Assembly (NCBI GenBank): GCA_016936505.1
Contig: JAFGXS010000052.1
Coordinates: forward strand, 165,267 to 229,266
Source: Bacteroidales bacterium
GTDB lineage: Bacteria; Bacteroidota; Bacteroidia; Bacteroidales; F082
Reading direction: 5' to 3'
DNA length: 64,000 bases
In this document: positions 34,069-46,295 of the stretch, piece after piece
Layout of the letters: the number at the start of each line of letters is the position of its first letter
How positions within the stretch are numbered: position 1 is the stretch's first letter
Program-made: the position numbers and the translations under genes
The notes under the pieces: generated by a model
Seen by the model: only the letters and a program-made list of their open reading frames with translations
The model's database searches: none
Told to the model about the DNA's origin: nothing

Positions 34069-34076
34069 TATTTTTG
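34069..34076 (+). promoter_or_regulatory. -7 box of the ybaK-like/arcA/ligA unit
   Basis: TATTTTTG, 28 bases before the ATG at 34104. A C8 run (34040-34047) lies 21 bases upstream, about where the -33 box should be. An alternative TTG start at 34074 lies within this box and is rejected. Confidence 0.5.
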
Positions 34077-34103
34077 CTTGTCATTTACCAGAAACAAGTT
34101 GAG

Positions 34104-34601
34104 ATGAACAGAGAAGAAAACAGAAAAAAAGTTTTGGATTTTCTCGACACTTTGTCAATAAAATACGAACTCCACGAACACCCTCCGTTGGATACCATTG
34201 AAGTTGCCCTGGAGTTTTGGAAAGATATTGACTCCATGCACTTCAAAAACCTGTTTTTTCGCAACCACAAAGGAAACAAACATTTTCTTGTGATTATTAA
34301 GGACACCACACCCTTTGATATTCACGCCCTGGAAAAGAAACTGAAACAAGGCAAACTCAGCTTTGCTTCAGAAACAAGGCTCAAAAAATATATGGGCGTA
34401 AAACCCGGTTCAGTTTCTGCCTTTGGTCTGATCAACGACACAGAACATCATGTTCATGTTTTTCTCGACGAACAAATTAAGGAAGCCCGTAAAGTCAGCT
34501 TCCATCCCAACGACAATACAGCAAGTGTAGTAATCAGCTACACAGATTTTCAGCGATACATCAATAAAATGGGGAATACAATTGAATATATTACCCCTTA
34601 A
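34104..34601 (+). CDS. Prolyl-tRNA editing domain protein (YbaK/ProX-like deacylase)
   Basis: A 165-residue stand-alone trans-editing domain that hydrolyses mischarged aminoacyl-tRNA, typically Ala- or Cys-tRNA(Pro). It has the family pattern: YELHEHPP near the start, KNLFFRNHKGNKHFLVI in the centre, LSFASETRLKKYMGVKPGSVSAFGL and the C-terminal HPNDNTASVVIS. The length fits the ProX/PrdX type. It starts at ATG 34104. It is 6 bases upstream of arcA, likely in one transcript with arcA and ligA. Confidence 0.9.
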   Translation: MNREENRKKVLDFLDTLSIKYELHEHPPLDTIEVALEFWKDIDSMHFKNLFFRNHKGNKHFLVIIKDTTPFDIHALEKKLKQGKLSFASETRLKKYMGVKPGSVSAFGLINDTEHHVHVFLDEQIKEARKVSFHPNDNTASVVISYTDFQRYINKMGNTIEYITP

Positions 34602-34607
34602 TTAAAA

Positions 34608-35885
34608 ATGATTTTTATGGACAAAGTAGCTATTCAGGTTAATTCAGAAATCGGCAAACTCAACGGCGTAATCGTTCATACACCCGGTGCTGAAGTAGAA
34701 AATATGACTCCGGAAAATGCACAACGCGCACTATATTCAGACATACTAAATTTAAGTGTTGCATTACCCGAATACAAAGATTTTCTGGGTGTTTTAAAGA
34801 AACACACCACTGTTTTTGAAGTTAAAGACTTACTTACGGATGTTTTGCAGGATACAGAAGGCCGAAAATATTTAATGAATAGGCTGTATCCAAAGAATCA
34901 ATTCAAATCGCTTTCAGAAGAAGCTTGCGATATACTAAAAGAACTAACCCCAAAAAAAGCGGCCTCAATGCTGATTGAAGGAATACCTATGGTAAAAAAT
35001 AACCTCACCCGCTTTTTGGATGACGAAAGGTATTGTTTGCATCCGCTGCCCAATTTCTTTTTCACACGCGATGCCAGTTTTTCAATGAACGAACATGTAT
35101 TGATCAGTAAAATGGCCAATGCCGTTCGCGATCGAGAGGCAATTATTATGGAGGCAATTTTTAGAAAACACCCTATTTTCCTGGCTTCTACCATCGATCC
35201 CGTTGAACAGTTTGACCTATCAGGAAAAGGAACCATTGAAGGCGGTGATGTACTCATAGCCCGAGAAGATGTAATAGTTATGGGCACTGGTTTAAGAACA
35301 TCATCGCAAGGCGTTGACAGCATTATAGAGTATTTGAAAACAAGACCCGGAGTAAAACATCTGTTAATTCAGGAACTTCCAAAAACCCCCGAGTCATTCA
35401 TTCATCTTGACATGACATTTACCTTCCTAGACAAAGATCAGTGCATGATTTATGAACCATTAATCAAGGATTCAAACAAGCATCTTACCATTCACATTAC
35501 CATCGACGGAGACAAGGTTTCACGCATCAGAGAAGAAAACAACCTGTTGCAATCGCTCAAAGCTTTGGGTATTGGTCTGGAACCTGTTGCCTGCGGTGGA
35601 AATAACGATCAATATGTTATGGAACGCGAACAATGGCAAAGCGGTGCCAATTTCTTTGCTTTGGAACCCGGAAAACTTATCGGGTACGAACGCAACGTAA
35701 GAACCATAGAAGCCATGTACCATCATGGGTATGAAATTATAAGTGCAGCTGATATTGTTAGTGGAAAAGCAAACCTGAAGGATCATAAAAAAATGGTGGT
35801 TACCATCAAAGGCAATGAGCTTTCAAGAGGCGGTGGTGGCGCCCGTTGTATGACCATGCCGGTTTCCAGAGAAAATATTTTTTAA
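34608..35885 (+). CDS. arcA: Arginine deiminase
   Basis: A 425-residue guanidino-group hydrolase (arginine to citrulline and ammonia). The motifs FTRD (about 153), EGGD with catalytic Glu/Asp (about 211), HLDMTF with catalytic His (about 266) and terminal GGGARCMTMP with the nucleophilic Cys (about 418) are all present. No arcB, arcC or arcD is nearby, so a full arginine-fermentation operon is absent here. An ATG three codons downstream (34617) is an alternative start. It is followed by ligA after 9 bases. Confidence 0.94.
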   Translation: MIFMDKVAIQVNSEIGKLNGVIVHTPGAEVENMTPENAQRALYSDILNLSVALPEYKDFLGVLKKHTTVFEVKDLLTDVLQDTEGRKYLMNRLYPKNQFKSLSEEACDILKELTPKKAASMLIEGIPMVKNNLTRFLDDERYCLHPLPNFFFTRDASFSMNEHVLISKMANAVRDREAIIMEAIFRKHPIFLASTIDPVEQFDLSGKGTIEGGDVLIAREDVIVMGTGLRTSSQGVDSIIEYLKTRPGVKHLLIQELPKTPESFIHLDMTFTFLDKDQCMIYEPLIKDSNKHLTIHITIDGDKVSRIREENNLLQSLKALGIGLEPVACGGNNDQYVMEREQWQSGANFFALEPGKLIGYERNVRTIEAMYHHGYEIISAADIVSGKANLKDHKKMVVTIKGNELSRGGGGARCMTMPVSRENIF

Positions 35886-38749
<2,864 letters not shown>

Positions 38750-38872
38750 ATTTTGTTTTCTATCTAAATATATAAATTATCAGAATCAATTCTTCCCACA
38801 CATTCGATTCAAAATTAATGATTTTTATGTTATTGATTCTGAATTCTGAACAATCGTTGACACGAAAAGTTG

Positions 38873-38880
38873 TACTTTTG
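38873..38880 (+). promoter_or_regulatory. -7 box of transketolase
   Basis: TACTTTTG, 38 bases before the start codon. The best TTG (38857-38859) is only 13 bases upstream, so the -33 box is uncertain. Confidence 0.45.
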
Positions 38881-38918
38881 CGCAAACATATAATTTCAAT
38901 TTTAAAGCTGTTCAACCT

Positions 38919-40898
38919 ATGAATTCACAAGAGCAAATGGACAAAAAAACAACTGCGGTAATCCGGGGACTTATTATGGACGGAACCAGAAAAGCCAATT
39001 CAGGCCATCCTGGTGGAGCTATGTCATCAACCGATATGGCCTACGTTCTGTTCAAACATCATTTAAAATATGATCCGGATAATACGCTATGGATCAACAG
39101 AGACCGATTTGTGCTGTCTGCCGGCCACGAAAGCATGCTCTTATACTCTCTGTTACACTTACAGGGTCATTTGTCTATTGATGAACTGATGCGGTTCAGA
39201 CAGCTTCACAGTCTTACACCGGGTCATCCCGAACACGGACTAACAAAAGGGGTAGATGCCTCAACAGGTCCGTTGGGTCAGGGATTCGGCATGTCGGTCG
39301 GAATGGCTATTGCCGAAGCTGCATTAGCGGCTCAATTGGGAACCGAAATTATTGATCATTACACCTATGCTATTGCAGGCGACGGCGATCTGCAAGAACC
39401 TGTTGCCCTGGGTGCTGCAGCTACAGCCGGACATCAGGGATTGGGTAAATTAATTGTTTTTTATGATAAAAACGGAGCCCAGATATCAGGAAGTACGGAC
39501 CGTGCCGACAGCACAGATCTCGTGCAGGTGTTCAAAGGTTTCGGATGGCAGGTTATTGAAATTGATGGACATAATCATGCAGAAATTAATCAGGCAATAA
39601 CACAGGCACAAAACGAAAAAGATCGTCCCTCATTAATTATCGGACACACCATTATGGCCAAAGGAGCAGCGCATGTTGAAGGTGATTTTCACACACACGG
39701 AAGCCCGCTCAAAGAAGAAGAAATACAGGCCACAAAAGAAAAACTGGGGCTTCCTTCCGACCAGAAGTTTTATGTAAGCGATGATGTTTACCGGTATTTT
39801 CAATCAGATTTTTCAGAAAAAAGAGATATCGTTTCCCAATGGAATAAAATTGTAGCTGATAAATCAGAAAGCGACACTGAATTTGCTCAACGAATAAACT
39901 CAATATTAAATGGCGATCAGTTTGAAAATATAACCGTTCCTGAATTTAAAGCAGGTGAAAAAATGGCTACACGTGATGCATTTGGTAAAACTCTGGCACA
40001 CATAGCTCAGCAAACGCCATTTCTTATTGGCGGTTCTGCGGATCTTGAGCCTTCCAACCAGACCAAAGCATTTGCCGATACTGTTGGTGAATTCACAAAA
40101 TCTGACAGAAGTGGAAGAAACATCTCTTTTGCTGTTCGTGAATTTCCGATGGCAGCAATGGTAAACGGAATTGCACTACATGGTGGTTTCAAACCTTTTG
40201 GGGCAACTTTCCTTGTTTTTTCTGATTATGCAAAAGCAGCCATGAGGCTCTCAGCCATACAGGAACTCCCTGTACTTTTTGTTTATACTCACGACTCTTT
40301 CTATGTTGGAGAAGATGGCCCTACCCATGAACCTGTGGAACAACTGGCCGGTTTAAGAGCAATTCCCAAACATATCGTGTTCAGACCCTGCGATGCACGT
40401 GAAACTGCGGTAGCCATGAAACTTTCTATGGAAATAAAAAACAGACCTGTTTCGCTGGCTTTAACCCGTCAGGGATTACCTACCCTGGATACAGAAAACC
40501 TATACGAGAAAGTAAAAAAAGGGGCGTATATTTTAAAAGGTGAAGAACACGAAACTCCTGATGTTATTCTGATTGCTTCGGGCTCAGAAGTCCATCTGGC
40601 ACTAAAAGCAGCCGAAGAATTGAAAGAAATGAAGGTTCGTGTTGTGAGTATGCCTTCAATGGAACTGTTTGACGAGCAACCCAAAGAATACAAAAATCAT
40701 GTCCTTTCTACCGCTGCACAATACAGAGTGAGCATTGAAGCACTCAGCACGTTTGGCTGGGGCAAATATGTGGCCAACGGCTGGAGTTTTGGTGTCGATC
40801 ATTTTGGACTTTCGGCTCCTGCTGAGGAACTGGAAAAAGAATTCGGGTTCACACCTGAGAATATTGCCCGTTTGGTGAGAGAAAGAAAGGATCAATAA
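38919..40898 (+). CDS. tkt: Transketolase
   Basis: A 659-residue full-length transketolase that moves two-carbon units in the pentose phosphate pathway using thiamine diphosphate. N-terminal SGHPGGAMSS and GPLGQGFGMSVGMA, the cofactor motif GDGDLQEPVALGAAA to YDKNG, and the pyrimidine-binding domain with AVREFPMAAMVNG and HDSFYVGEDGPTHEPVEQ are all present. The next gene, rpe, starts 41 bases later and acts in the same pathway; they may be cotranscribed. Confidence 0.96.
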   Translation: MNSQEQMDKKTTAVIRGLIMDGTRKANSGHPGGAMSSTDMAYVLFKHHLKYDPDNTLWINRDRFVLSAGHESMLLYSLLHLQGHLSIDELMRFRQLHSLTPGHPEHGLTKGVDASTGPLGQGFGMSVGMAIAEAALAAQLGTEIIDHYTYAIAGDGDLQEPVALGAAATAGHQGLGKLIVFYDKNGAQISGSTDRADSTDLVQVFKGFGWQVIEIDGHNHAEINQAITQAQNEKDRPSLIIGHTIMAKGAAHVEGDFHTHGSPLKEEEIQATKEKLGLPSDQKFYVSDDVYRYFQSDFSEKRDIVSQWNKIVADKSESDTEFAQRINSILNGDQFENITVPEFKAGEKMATRDAFGKTLAHIAQQTPFLIGGSADLEPSNQTKAFADTVGEFTKSDRSGRNISFAVREFPMAAMVNGIALHGGFKPFGATFLVFSDYAKAAMRLSAIQELPVLFVYTHDSFYVGEDGPTHEPVEQLAGLRAIPKHIVFRPCDARETAVAMKLSMEIKNRPVSLALTRQGLPTLDTENLYEKVKKGAYILKGEEHETPDVILIASGSEVHLALKAAEELKEMKVRVVSMPSMELFDEQPKEYKNHVLSTAAQYRVSIEALSTFGWGKYVANGWSFGVDHFGLSAPAEELEKEFGFTPENIARLVRERKDQ

Positions 40899-40939
40899 GC
40901 ACATATTTTTTTATTTTAGCTGAACCAAAAATATTTCAC

Positions 40940-41611
40940 ATGAAAAAGGTCCTTATTGCACCATCAATATTATCTGCTGATTTATTGAAACTTGAAGAAC
41001 AGGTTAAAGCTGTAGCTGAAAACGGTGCCGATTTTATTCATGTGGATGTGATGGATGGCCATTTTGTTCCCAACCTGACTTTTGGACCTAATATGGTTGC
41101 TGCTTTAAAAAGAATCACCAGCCTGCCGTTAGACGTTCATTTAATGATTGAGCATCCTGAAATGGTTATTGAGCAATATGCCAAAGCCGGAGCTACTTAT
41201 CTAACGGTTCATCAGGAAGCCTGTACGCATTTGCACAGAACCATACAAGCTATTAAAGAACAGGGAATGAAAGCCGGTGTTTCTCTGAATCCTGCCACTT
41301 CATTATCAACAGTTGAGAATGTAATGGAAGACATCGACTTGCTTTTAATTATGAGTGTAAACCCGGGTTTTGGAGGACAAAGTTTTATTGAACAAAGTTT
41401 TCAGAAAATTGCCCGTGCCCGTGAAATGATTCTTGAAACAGGAAAGGACATCTTGCTTGAAGTTGATGGCGGTATCAATAATGAAACAGCTGAAGAAGTT
41501 GTGGAACAAGGAGCGCAGGTACTGGTTGCAGGCAGTGCTATTTTCGGATCAAATAATCCCGTACAGGCCATGAACGAACTGAAAGAAATTGCGTCTAAAG
41601 GAATAAACTAA
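40940..41611 (+). CDS. rpe: Ribulose-phosphate 3-epimerase
   Basis: A 223-residue TIM-barrel enzyme interconverting ribulose 5-phosphate and xylulose 5-phosphate. IAPSILSADLL at the start, HVDVMDGHFVPNLTFGP (about 35-51), DVHLMIEHPE, MSVNPGFGGQSF (about 140-151) and EVDGGINNETA (about 176-186) are the family signatures with the metal-binding His and Asp residues. It follows transketolase and ends at a strong terminator. Confidence 0.97.
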   Translation: MKKVLIAPSILSADLLKLEEQVKAVAENGADFIHVDVMDGHFVPNLTFGPNMVAALKRITSLPLDVHLMIEHPEMVIEQYAKAGATYLTVHQEACTHLHRTIQAIKEQGMKAGVSLNPATSLSTVENVMEDIDLLLIMSVNPGFGGQSFIEQSFQKIARAREMILETGKDILLEVDGGINNETAEEVVEQGAQVLVAGSAIFGSNNPVQAMNELKEIASKGIN

Positions 41612-41633
41612 GTTTTTTCCTTTCAGGAAATAA

Positions 41634-41668
41634 AAAACCCGACCTTCAATGAAGATCGGGTTTTGTCT
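41634..41668. terminator. Bidirectional terminator between rpe and the DsrE-like gene
   Basis: AAAACCCGA (41634-41642) pairs with TCGGGTTTT (41656-41664), and CTTC/GAAG may extend the stem inside. T-runs lie on both sides. Confidence 0.8.
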
Positions 41669-41669
41669 T

Positions 41670-42143
41670 TTAATAATCCAGGGTGATTATTCTTCCTTTA
41701 GTAAAATTGAAGAACTTATCCTTTTGAGCTACCTGAATACCATCGATCAGATCGGAAGGCTGGTAACCGGCAATTTTTAAACAAGTCGGACAGGCATAAA
41801 CCCCCACTCCTTTTTCAGCCAGTATCTTGATATAAGTCTGGAAAGAATCAAAATCAGCATATTTCAGATCTTTGGCACCTTTCACAGCCAGCTCAACAGC
41901 ATGGATATCCATGTAAACCAATACATCCTTATCGTTTGCCATCATAACAGCCATTTTTAAAGGCATCAAAACCCTGTGCGGATCATTGTAAGCTTCGGTT
42001 ATATGAATAAAAACACCATCCTTAACCGGTTGGGTTTGCGCAACCTGAGATTTCATGTCCATAGTATGGTTTTTGGGAGTATTCTGATTGCAGGAAACCA
42101 GAAACAATACTGAAACCATCAAGAGTAAAACTTTTCTCATCAT
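41670..42143 (-). CDS. DsrE-like lipoprotein
   Basis: A 157-residue protein with a lipoprotein signal (LFLVSC, Cys18). The mature part has the DsrE/DsrF-like alpha/beta pattern: GVFIHITEAYNDPHRVLMPLKMA, then VLVYMDIHAVELAVKGA, then GVGVYACPTCLKIAGY. DsrE-type proteins handle sulfur relays; the CPTC pair here could be redox-active or bind metal. Membrane anchoring outside the cytoplasm is inferred from the lipobox. A -7 box (TATATTTG at 42183-42190, minus strand) lies 39 bases before the start. Confidence 0.8.
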   Translation of the reverse strand: MMRKVLLLMVSVLFLVSCNQNTPKNHTMDMKSQVAQTQPVKDGVFIHITEAYNDPHRVLMPLKMAVMMANDKDVLVYMDIHAVELAVKGAKDLKYADFDSFQTYIKILAEKGVGVYACPTCLKIAGYQPSDLIDGIQVAQKDKFFNFTKGRIITLDY

Positions 42144-42194
42144 TTAATTTTTTTAGGTTATTAAAACATTTCACATTTCTTACAAATATATTCA

Positions 42195-42908
42195 TTATTT
42201 CTGGATATGATTCTTAAAATTTATTGCCGTTTCAACAGCTTTTTCTGCATGAATACGAGTAGTATCAAAAACCTCAATTTCCACATCCTTCTCAGAAATA
42301 AGCAACGGAATTTCCGTACAACCTAAAATAACGCCTTCAGCTCCACGGTTCTCGAGCTTTTTAATTATCTCTTTGTATTTTTCCCTGGAATCTTCGTTAA
42401 TGATTCCTTCTACCAACTCTTTATATATAATATCATGTACAACTTGCCGATCGGCTAAATCCGGTACGATTACTTCAATCCCAAATTTTTCCTCCAACAA
42501 CTTTTTATAAAAATCACGTTCCATTGTAAATTTTGTACCCAGCAGGGCAACACGGTTAATTTTTCTCCTAGTAATTTCAAGTCCCGTAGCTTCGGCAATG
42601 TGTAAAAAAGGAACCGAGATATTCTTCAGAATAGCTGGAGTGCACAAATGCATTGTGTTCGTAGCCATAATAATGAGCTCTGCCCCGGCCTGTTCGAGAC
42701 GAGAAGCAACCTGTGCCATCATTTTATCTAACTCATCCCAATTATCTTCATGTTGTAACCTCTCCACTTGTTCAAAATCTACCGAATACAATATACAGGG
42801 ACACGAATGAAAACCGCCCAGTAAAGATTTAGTTTTTTCATTCATTATCTCATAGTACACTTTTGATGATTCCCAGCTCATCCCTCCGATGATACCAATT
42901 GTTTTCAT
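42195..42908 (-). CDS. Aspartate/glutamate racemase family protein (YgeA-like)
   Basis: A 237-residue two-domain racemase. I start it at ATG 42908 because MKTIGIIGGMSWESS is the conserved N-terminus; the longer frame adds 31 unmatched residues. In the first catalytic motif the usual Cys is Thr (MATNTMH, about residue 83), while the second has Cys (GCTEI, about 196). This Thr/Cys pair is that of E. coli YgeA, an L-Asp/L-Glu-specific racemase. No peptidoglycan gene is adjacent. Confidence 0.9.
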   Translation of the reverse strand: MKTIGIIGGMSWESSKVYYEIMNEKTKSLLGGFHSCPCILYSVDFEQVERLQHEDNWDELDKMMAQVASRLEQAGAELIIMATNTMHLCTPAILKNISVPFLHIAEATGLEITRRKINRVALLGTKFTMERDFYKKLLEEKFGIEVIVPDLADRQVVHDIIYKELVEGIINEDSREKYKEIIKKLENRGAEGVILGCTEIPLLISEKDVEIEVFDTTRIHAEKAVETAINFKNHIQK

Positions 42909-43008
42909 AACAGCTTTTAAAAATACAATGAAAGATAAGTCTTTTATTTTAGCTGCAAACCCGTAAACCAAATAAGTGCATTTTAAGGCAAAAAAATTCA
43001 ACTTTATG

Positions 43009-43039
43009 TTTGGAGATATAAAACAAAGTTCTATTTTTG
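43009..43039 (+). promoter_or_regulatory. Promoter of the tRNA-Pro/tRNA-Ser pair
   Basis: TTTG (43009-43012), 19-base spacer, TATTTTTG (43032-43039). An ideal match, 56 bases before tRNA-Pro. Confidence 0.7.
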
Positions 43040-43095
43040 CATTCCCATTTGGGAGCCGAAAAACTTTCAGCTTAGTTCTTACAAAAAATAAGTTT

Positions 43096-43170
43096 CGGGG
43101 TATAGCGCAGTCCGGTTAGCGTACCTGCTTTGGGAGCAGGTGGTCGCAGGTTCGAATCCTGCTACCCCGA
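43096..43170 (+). tRNA. tRNA-Pro (anticodon TGG)
   Basis: CGGGGTA (43096-43102) pairs with TACCCCG (43163-43169), discriminator A, no encoded CCA. The anticodon stem CCTGC/GCAGG encloses TTTGGGA, with TGG at 43131-43133. Confidence 0.97.
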
Positions 43171-43186
43171 CATACAAAATTCAGTC

Positions 43187-43276
<90 letters not shown>

Positions 43277-43281
43277 AAAAC

Positions 43282-43314
43282 AAAAACCTCATGCAGATGC
43301 ATGAGGTTTTTTTT
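43282..43314 (+). terminator. Terminator of the tRNA pair
   Basis: A 14-bp arm at 43282-43295 (ending CCTCATGCA) pairs with 43298-43311 across GA, followed by more T residues. Confidence 0.85.
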
Positions 43315-43448
43315 GTTTTATACCTCCCTCCTTCGGAATCAATGCAGTTAATTCCCCTTTTTCTAACTCCAAACGAAAACTACAATTTCATCTATTTAAA
43401 CTGATAAAAATTTGTTATAAATTCACCCCCATCAAAAACAAGAACCAA

Positions 43449-45419
43449 ATGAACAGATTTTTATCATCATTTGCTGTGTTGTTGCTTTTCTTTTTTGCAC
43501 CATCCGGCAGCTTTGCACAAACACCCAACTATAACCCTTATAAAGCTTTTGATCCCTTATTCAGCTTTCAACCTGTCACAAGCTATCGCAGTGCCGACGG
43601 GCAACCGGGACCGGAATACTGGATCAACGAAACAGATTATAAGATACATGCACGACTGGATACGGTTCAAAAAAGTGTTACAGCCGACGAAATAATTACT
43701 TACACCAATAAAAGTCCAAATAAGTTATCCTATCTGTGGGTTTTACTGCCGCAAAACAGGTTTGCCAAAGATTCGAGAAGTACTGCTACTTCCGGACAAA
43801 CTTTCAACGACAAAAAGTTTAATGGTGGGTTCACGATTCAATCTGTAGAAATTGAAAGCGATGGAAAATACATTCCTTCCGATTACCTGATTAACGACAC
43901 CAGAATGCAGATCAGGCTTACAAAGGCTATGGCGGCAAAAAACGGGGTAGTAAAAATAAGAATCAATTATTCGTTTACCGTTGTTCCGCAAGGCAACGGG
44001 CGTTCGGGATGGATGAACACAAAAAACGGTACCATATTCGAAGTAGCCCAGTGGTTTCCCAGAATGGCTGTTTACGATGATATTGTCGGGTGGAATGTTT
44101 TACCGTTTCTGGGAGCCGGTGAATTTTACCTGGATTACGGCAATTTCGATGTAACCCTTGATGTACCTGGTGATCAGATTGTAGCTGCATCAGGAAAGCT
44201 GGTGAACCCCGACAAGGTTCTGAACAAAGAAACCCAGGAACGCCTTCAGAAAGCTTCAGAAAGCAGCAAAACAGTAATGATCCGTTCGCTGAATGAAGTA
44301 ATTAAGGGAGAAGGAACAAAAAAAGAAAAACGACTGATCTGGCATTTTACCATGAAAAACAGCCGTGATTTCACCTGGGCAAGCTCCAAAGCTTTTATTT
44401 GGGATGGTGCCCGTGCCGACCTCCCCGACCATAAATCAACACTTGCCATGGCCTTTTATCCGGAAGAAAGTATGGGAAAAAATGCCTGGAACCGTGCCAC
44501 TGAGTTTTTACAGCACAGTATTGAATTATTCTCCAAAAAATGGTTTGTTTACCCATACCCTACAGCCTCAACTGTCGGAGGTCCCGTAGGAGGAATGGAA
44601 TACCCGGGCATTGTATTTTGCCATTGGAAATCTACAGGCAATAATCTTTGGATGGTTATAAACCACGAAATTGGCCACGACTGGTTCCCGATGATTGTAG
44701 GCTCCAATGAAAGAAAATTTGCCTGGATGGACGAGGGCGTCAACACATTTATTGATATTTATGCCACTGCTGAATTCAACCACGGCGAATTTGCACCCAA
44801 ATCGGACCACGAATACAATCCTGATGGAGGAAGTGCTGCAAGAAATATAGTACCGTTGATGGAAGATTCAGTAGTACCCGGTTTGATGACTTTCCCCGAT
44901 GCTATGCCCTGGAAATACTCTCATCCTGTAAGTTACTACAAAGGAGCTTTGGGTTTGGTTTTGTTACGGGAATACATTCTCGGACACAAAAGGTTTGATT
45001 ACGCTTTCAGAAAATACATCCATGAATGGGCCTACAAACATCCTACTCCTGGTGACTTTTTCAACACCATGAACAATGCCGGAGGTGAGAATCTGAATTG
45101 GTTCTGGAAAGGATGGTTTATGAATAAATGGACCTTGGATCAGGCCGTTTCTGACGTAAAATATGTGGATAATGATCCCGCCAAGGGTTCAATCATCACA
45201 TTAAACAATTACGATCAGTTGGTTATGCCTGTTACTTTAAAAATAACACAGCAAAACGGCAAAACAGAAACAGTAAGCTTTCCTGTGGAAATATGGGAAC
45301 ACGGTGGCACTTACAACTTCAGGTACAACTCAACCAGCCCCATTAAAGAGGTTGTTGTTGATCCGGGTGAGATGCTCCCCGACACCAATGCGAAAAACAA
45401 TATCTGGCCTCACAATTAA
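43449..45419 (+). CDS. Secreted M1-family metallopeptidase
   Basis: A 656-residue aminopeptidase-like protein with a signal peptide (cleavage after SGSFAQ, about residue 24). An N-terminal beta domain precedes the catalytic part with GGMEYPG (the GAMEN-like exopeptidase loop, about 378) and the zinc site HEIGH (406-410) plus Glu429, i.e. HEXXH-X18-E. The C-terminal helical domain seems short, and the protein ends in a beta-rich segment. It is probably periplasmic and acts on peptide N-termini. It is monocistronic, with the tRNA pair upstream. Confidence 0.93.
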   Translation: MNRFLSSFAVLLLFFFAPSGSFAQTPNYNPYKAFDPLFSFQPVTSYRSADGQPGPEYWINETDYKIHARLDTVQKSVTADEIITYTNKSPNKLSYLWVLLPQNRFAKDSRSTATSGQTFNDKKFNGGFTIQSVEIESDGKYIPSDYLINDTRMQIRLTKAMAAKNGVVKIRINYSFTVVPQGNGRSGWMNTKNGTIFEVAQWFPRMAVYDDIVGWNVLPFLGAGEFYLDYGNFDVTLDVPGDQIVAASGKLVNPDKVLNKETQERLQKASESSKTVMIRSLNEVIKGEGTKKEKRLIWHFTMKNSRDFTWASSKAFIWDGARADLPDHKSTLAMAFYPEESMGKNAWNRATEFLQHSIELFSKKWFVYPYPTASTVGGPVGGMEYPGIVFCHWKSTGNNLWMVINHEIGHDWFPMIVGSNERKFAWMDEGVNTFIDIYATAEFNHGEFAPKSDHEYNPDGGSAARNIVPLMEDSVVPGLMTFPDAMPWKYSHPVSYYKGALGLVLLREYILGHKRFDYAFRKYIHEWAYKHPTPGDFFNTMNNAGGENLNWFWKGWFMNKWTLDQAVSDVKYVDNDPAKGSIITLNNYDQLVMPVTLKITQQNGKTETVSFPVEIWEHGGTYNFRYNSTSPIKEVVVDPGEMLPDTNAKNNIWPHN

Positions 45420-45426
45420 GGCCTTT

Positions 45427-45460
45427 TTTGAAATTACACTTTAATTTATCGTTACTTTTG
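45427..45460 (+). promoter_or_regulatory. Promoter of tpiA
   Basis: TTTG (45427-45430), 22-base spacer, TACTTTTG (45453-45460), 24 bases before the start codon. Confidence 0.5.
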
Positions 45461-45484
45461 CACGTCTAATAATATTTAATTCTC

Positions 45485-46240
45485 ATGAGAAAAAACATCG
45501 TTGCAGGCAACTGGAAAATGAACAAAACCTTTTCGGAAGCCGAAGAATTGATAGATCAAATTTTCCTCGAAATGGAGGACAAAAGTTTTCAATGTGAAGT
45601 AGTAATTTGCACTCCTGCTCTTTATCTTGAAATGGCTACAGATTATGCTGAAGAGGGTCGTTTAAAAATCGGAGCTCAAAATGCAAGCGAGCACGAACAA
45701 GGAGCTTATACGGGTGAGATTTCCGCTGCTATGCTGGCCTCTCTTGACATTGAATATTGTATAATCGGACATTCAGAAAGAAGAAAATATTTCCATGAAA
45801 CCAATCAGCAGCTAGCTGAAAAGACTGACCGTTTGCTTGATTATGGTGTAAAACCAATTTTCTGCATAGGTGAAGTACTGGAAGAAAGAGAAGAAAATAT
45901 CCACTTTGAAGTAGTTAAAAAACAACTGGAAGAAAGTCTGTTCCATTTGAACAAGGATGAGTTTTCTAATATTGTATTGGCTTATGAACCTGTTTGGGCC
46001 ATTGGCACAGGCAAAACTGCCACTCCCGGTCAGGCTCAGGAAATGCATGCTTTTATCAGAAGCCAGATTACTGAAAAGTATGGAAAAGAAACCGCTGATG
46101 AAGTTTCTATTTTGTACGGTGGAAGTTGTAATCCAAAAAACGCGAAGGAACTCTTTTCACAAACTGATGTTGACGGAGGGCTAATTGGTGGCGCATCTCT
46201 GAAGTCTGATGACTTTCTTGCGATTGCCAATAGTTTTTAA
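45485..46240 (+). CDS. tpiA: Triose-phosphate isomerase
   Basis: A 251-residue TIM-barrel enzyme of glycolysis (dihydroxyacetone phosphate to glyceraldehyde 3-phosphate). GNWKMNKT (Lys catalytic, about 12), IGHSERR with catalytic His (about 98), AYEPVWAIGTGK with catalytic Glu (about 168) and the phosphate-binding YGGSCNPKN and GLIGGASL are all intact. A terminator follows. Confidence 0.98.
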   Translation: MRKNIVAGNWKMNKTFSEAEELIDQIFLEMEDKSFQCEVVICTPALYLEMATDYAEEGRLKIGAQNASEHEQGAYTGEISAAMLASLDIEYCIIGHSERRKYFHETNQQLAEKTDRLLDYGVKPIFCIGEVLEEREENIHFEVVKKQLEESLFHLNKDEFSNIVLAYEPVWAIGTGKTATPGQAQEMHAFIRSQITEKYGKETADEVSILYGGSCNPKNAKELFSQTDVDGGLIGGASLKSDDFLAIANSF

Positions 46241-46251
46241 ATTGAACATAT

Positions 46252-46282
46252 AAGGGAAGTTTTGTAAAGCTTCCCTTTTTTT
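46252..46282 (+). terminator. Terminator after tpiA
   Basis: AAGGGAAG (46252-46259) pairs with CTTCCCTT (46270-46277), followed by a T-run. Confidence 0.75.
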
Positions 46283-46295
46283 ATATCTCATAGCC

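Noticed and set aside
34898..35323. 141-codon open frame opposite arcA
   Set aside because: It lies entirely inside the well-supported arginine deiminase gene, and its translation is Ser-rich with no domain; it is a shadow frame.
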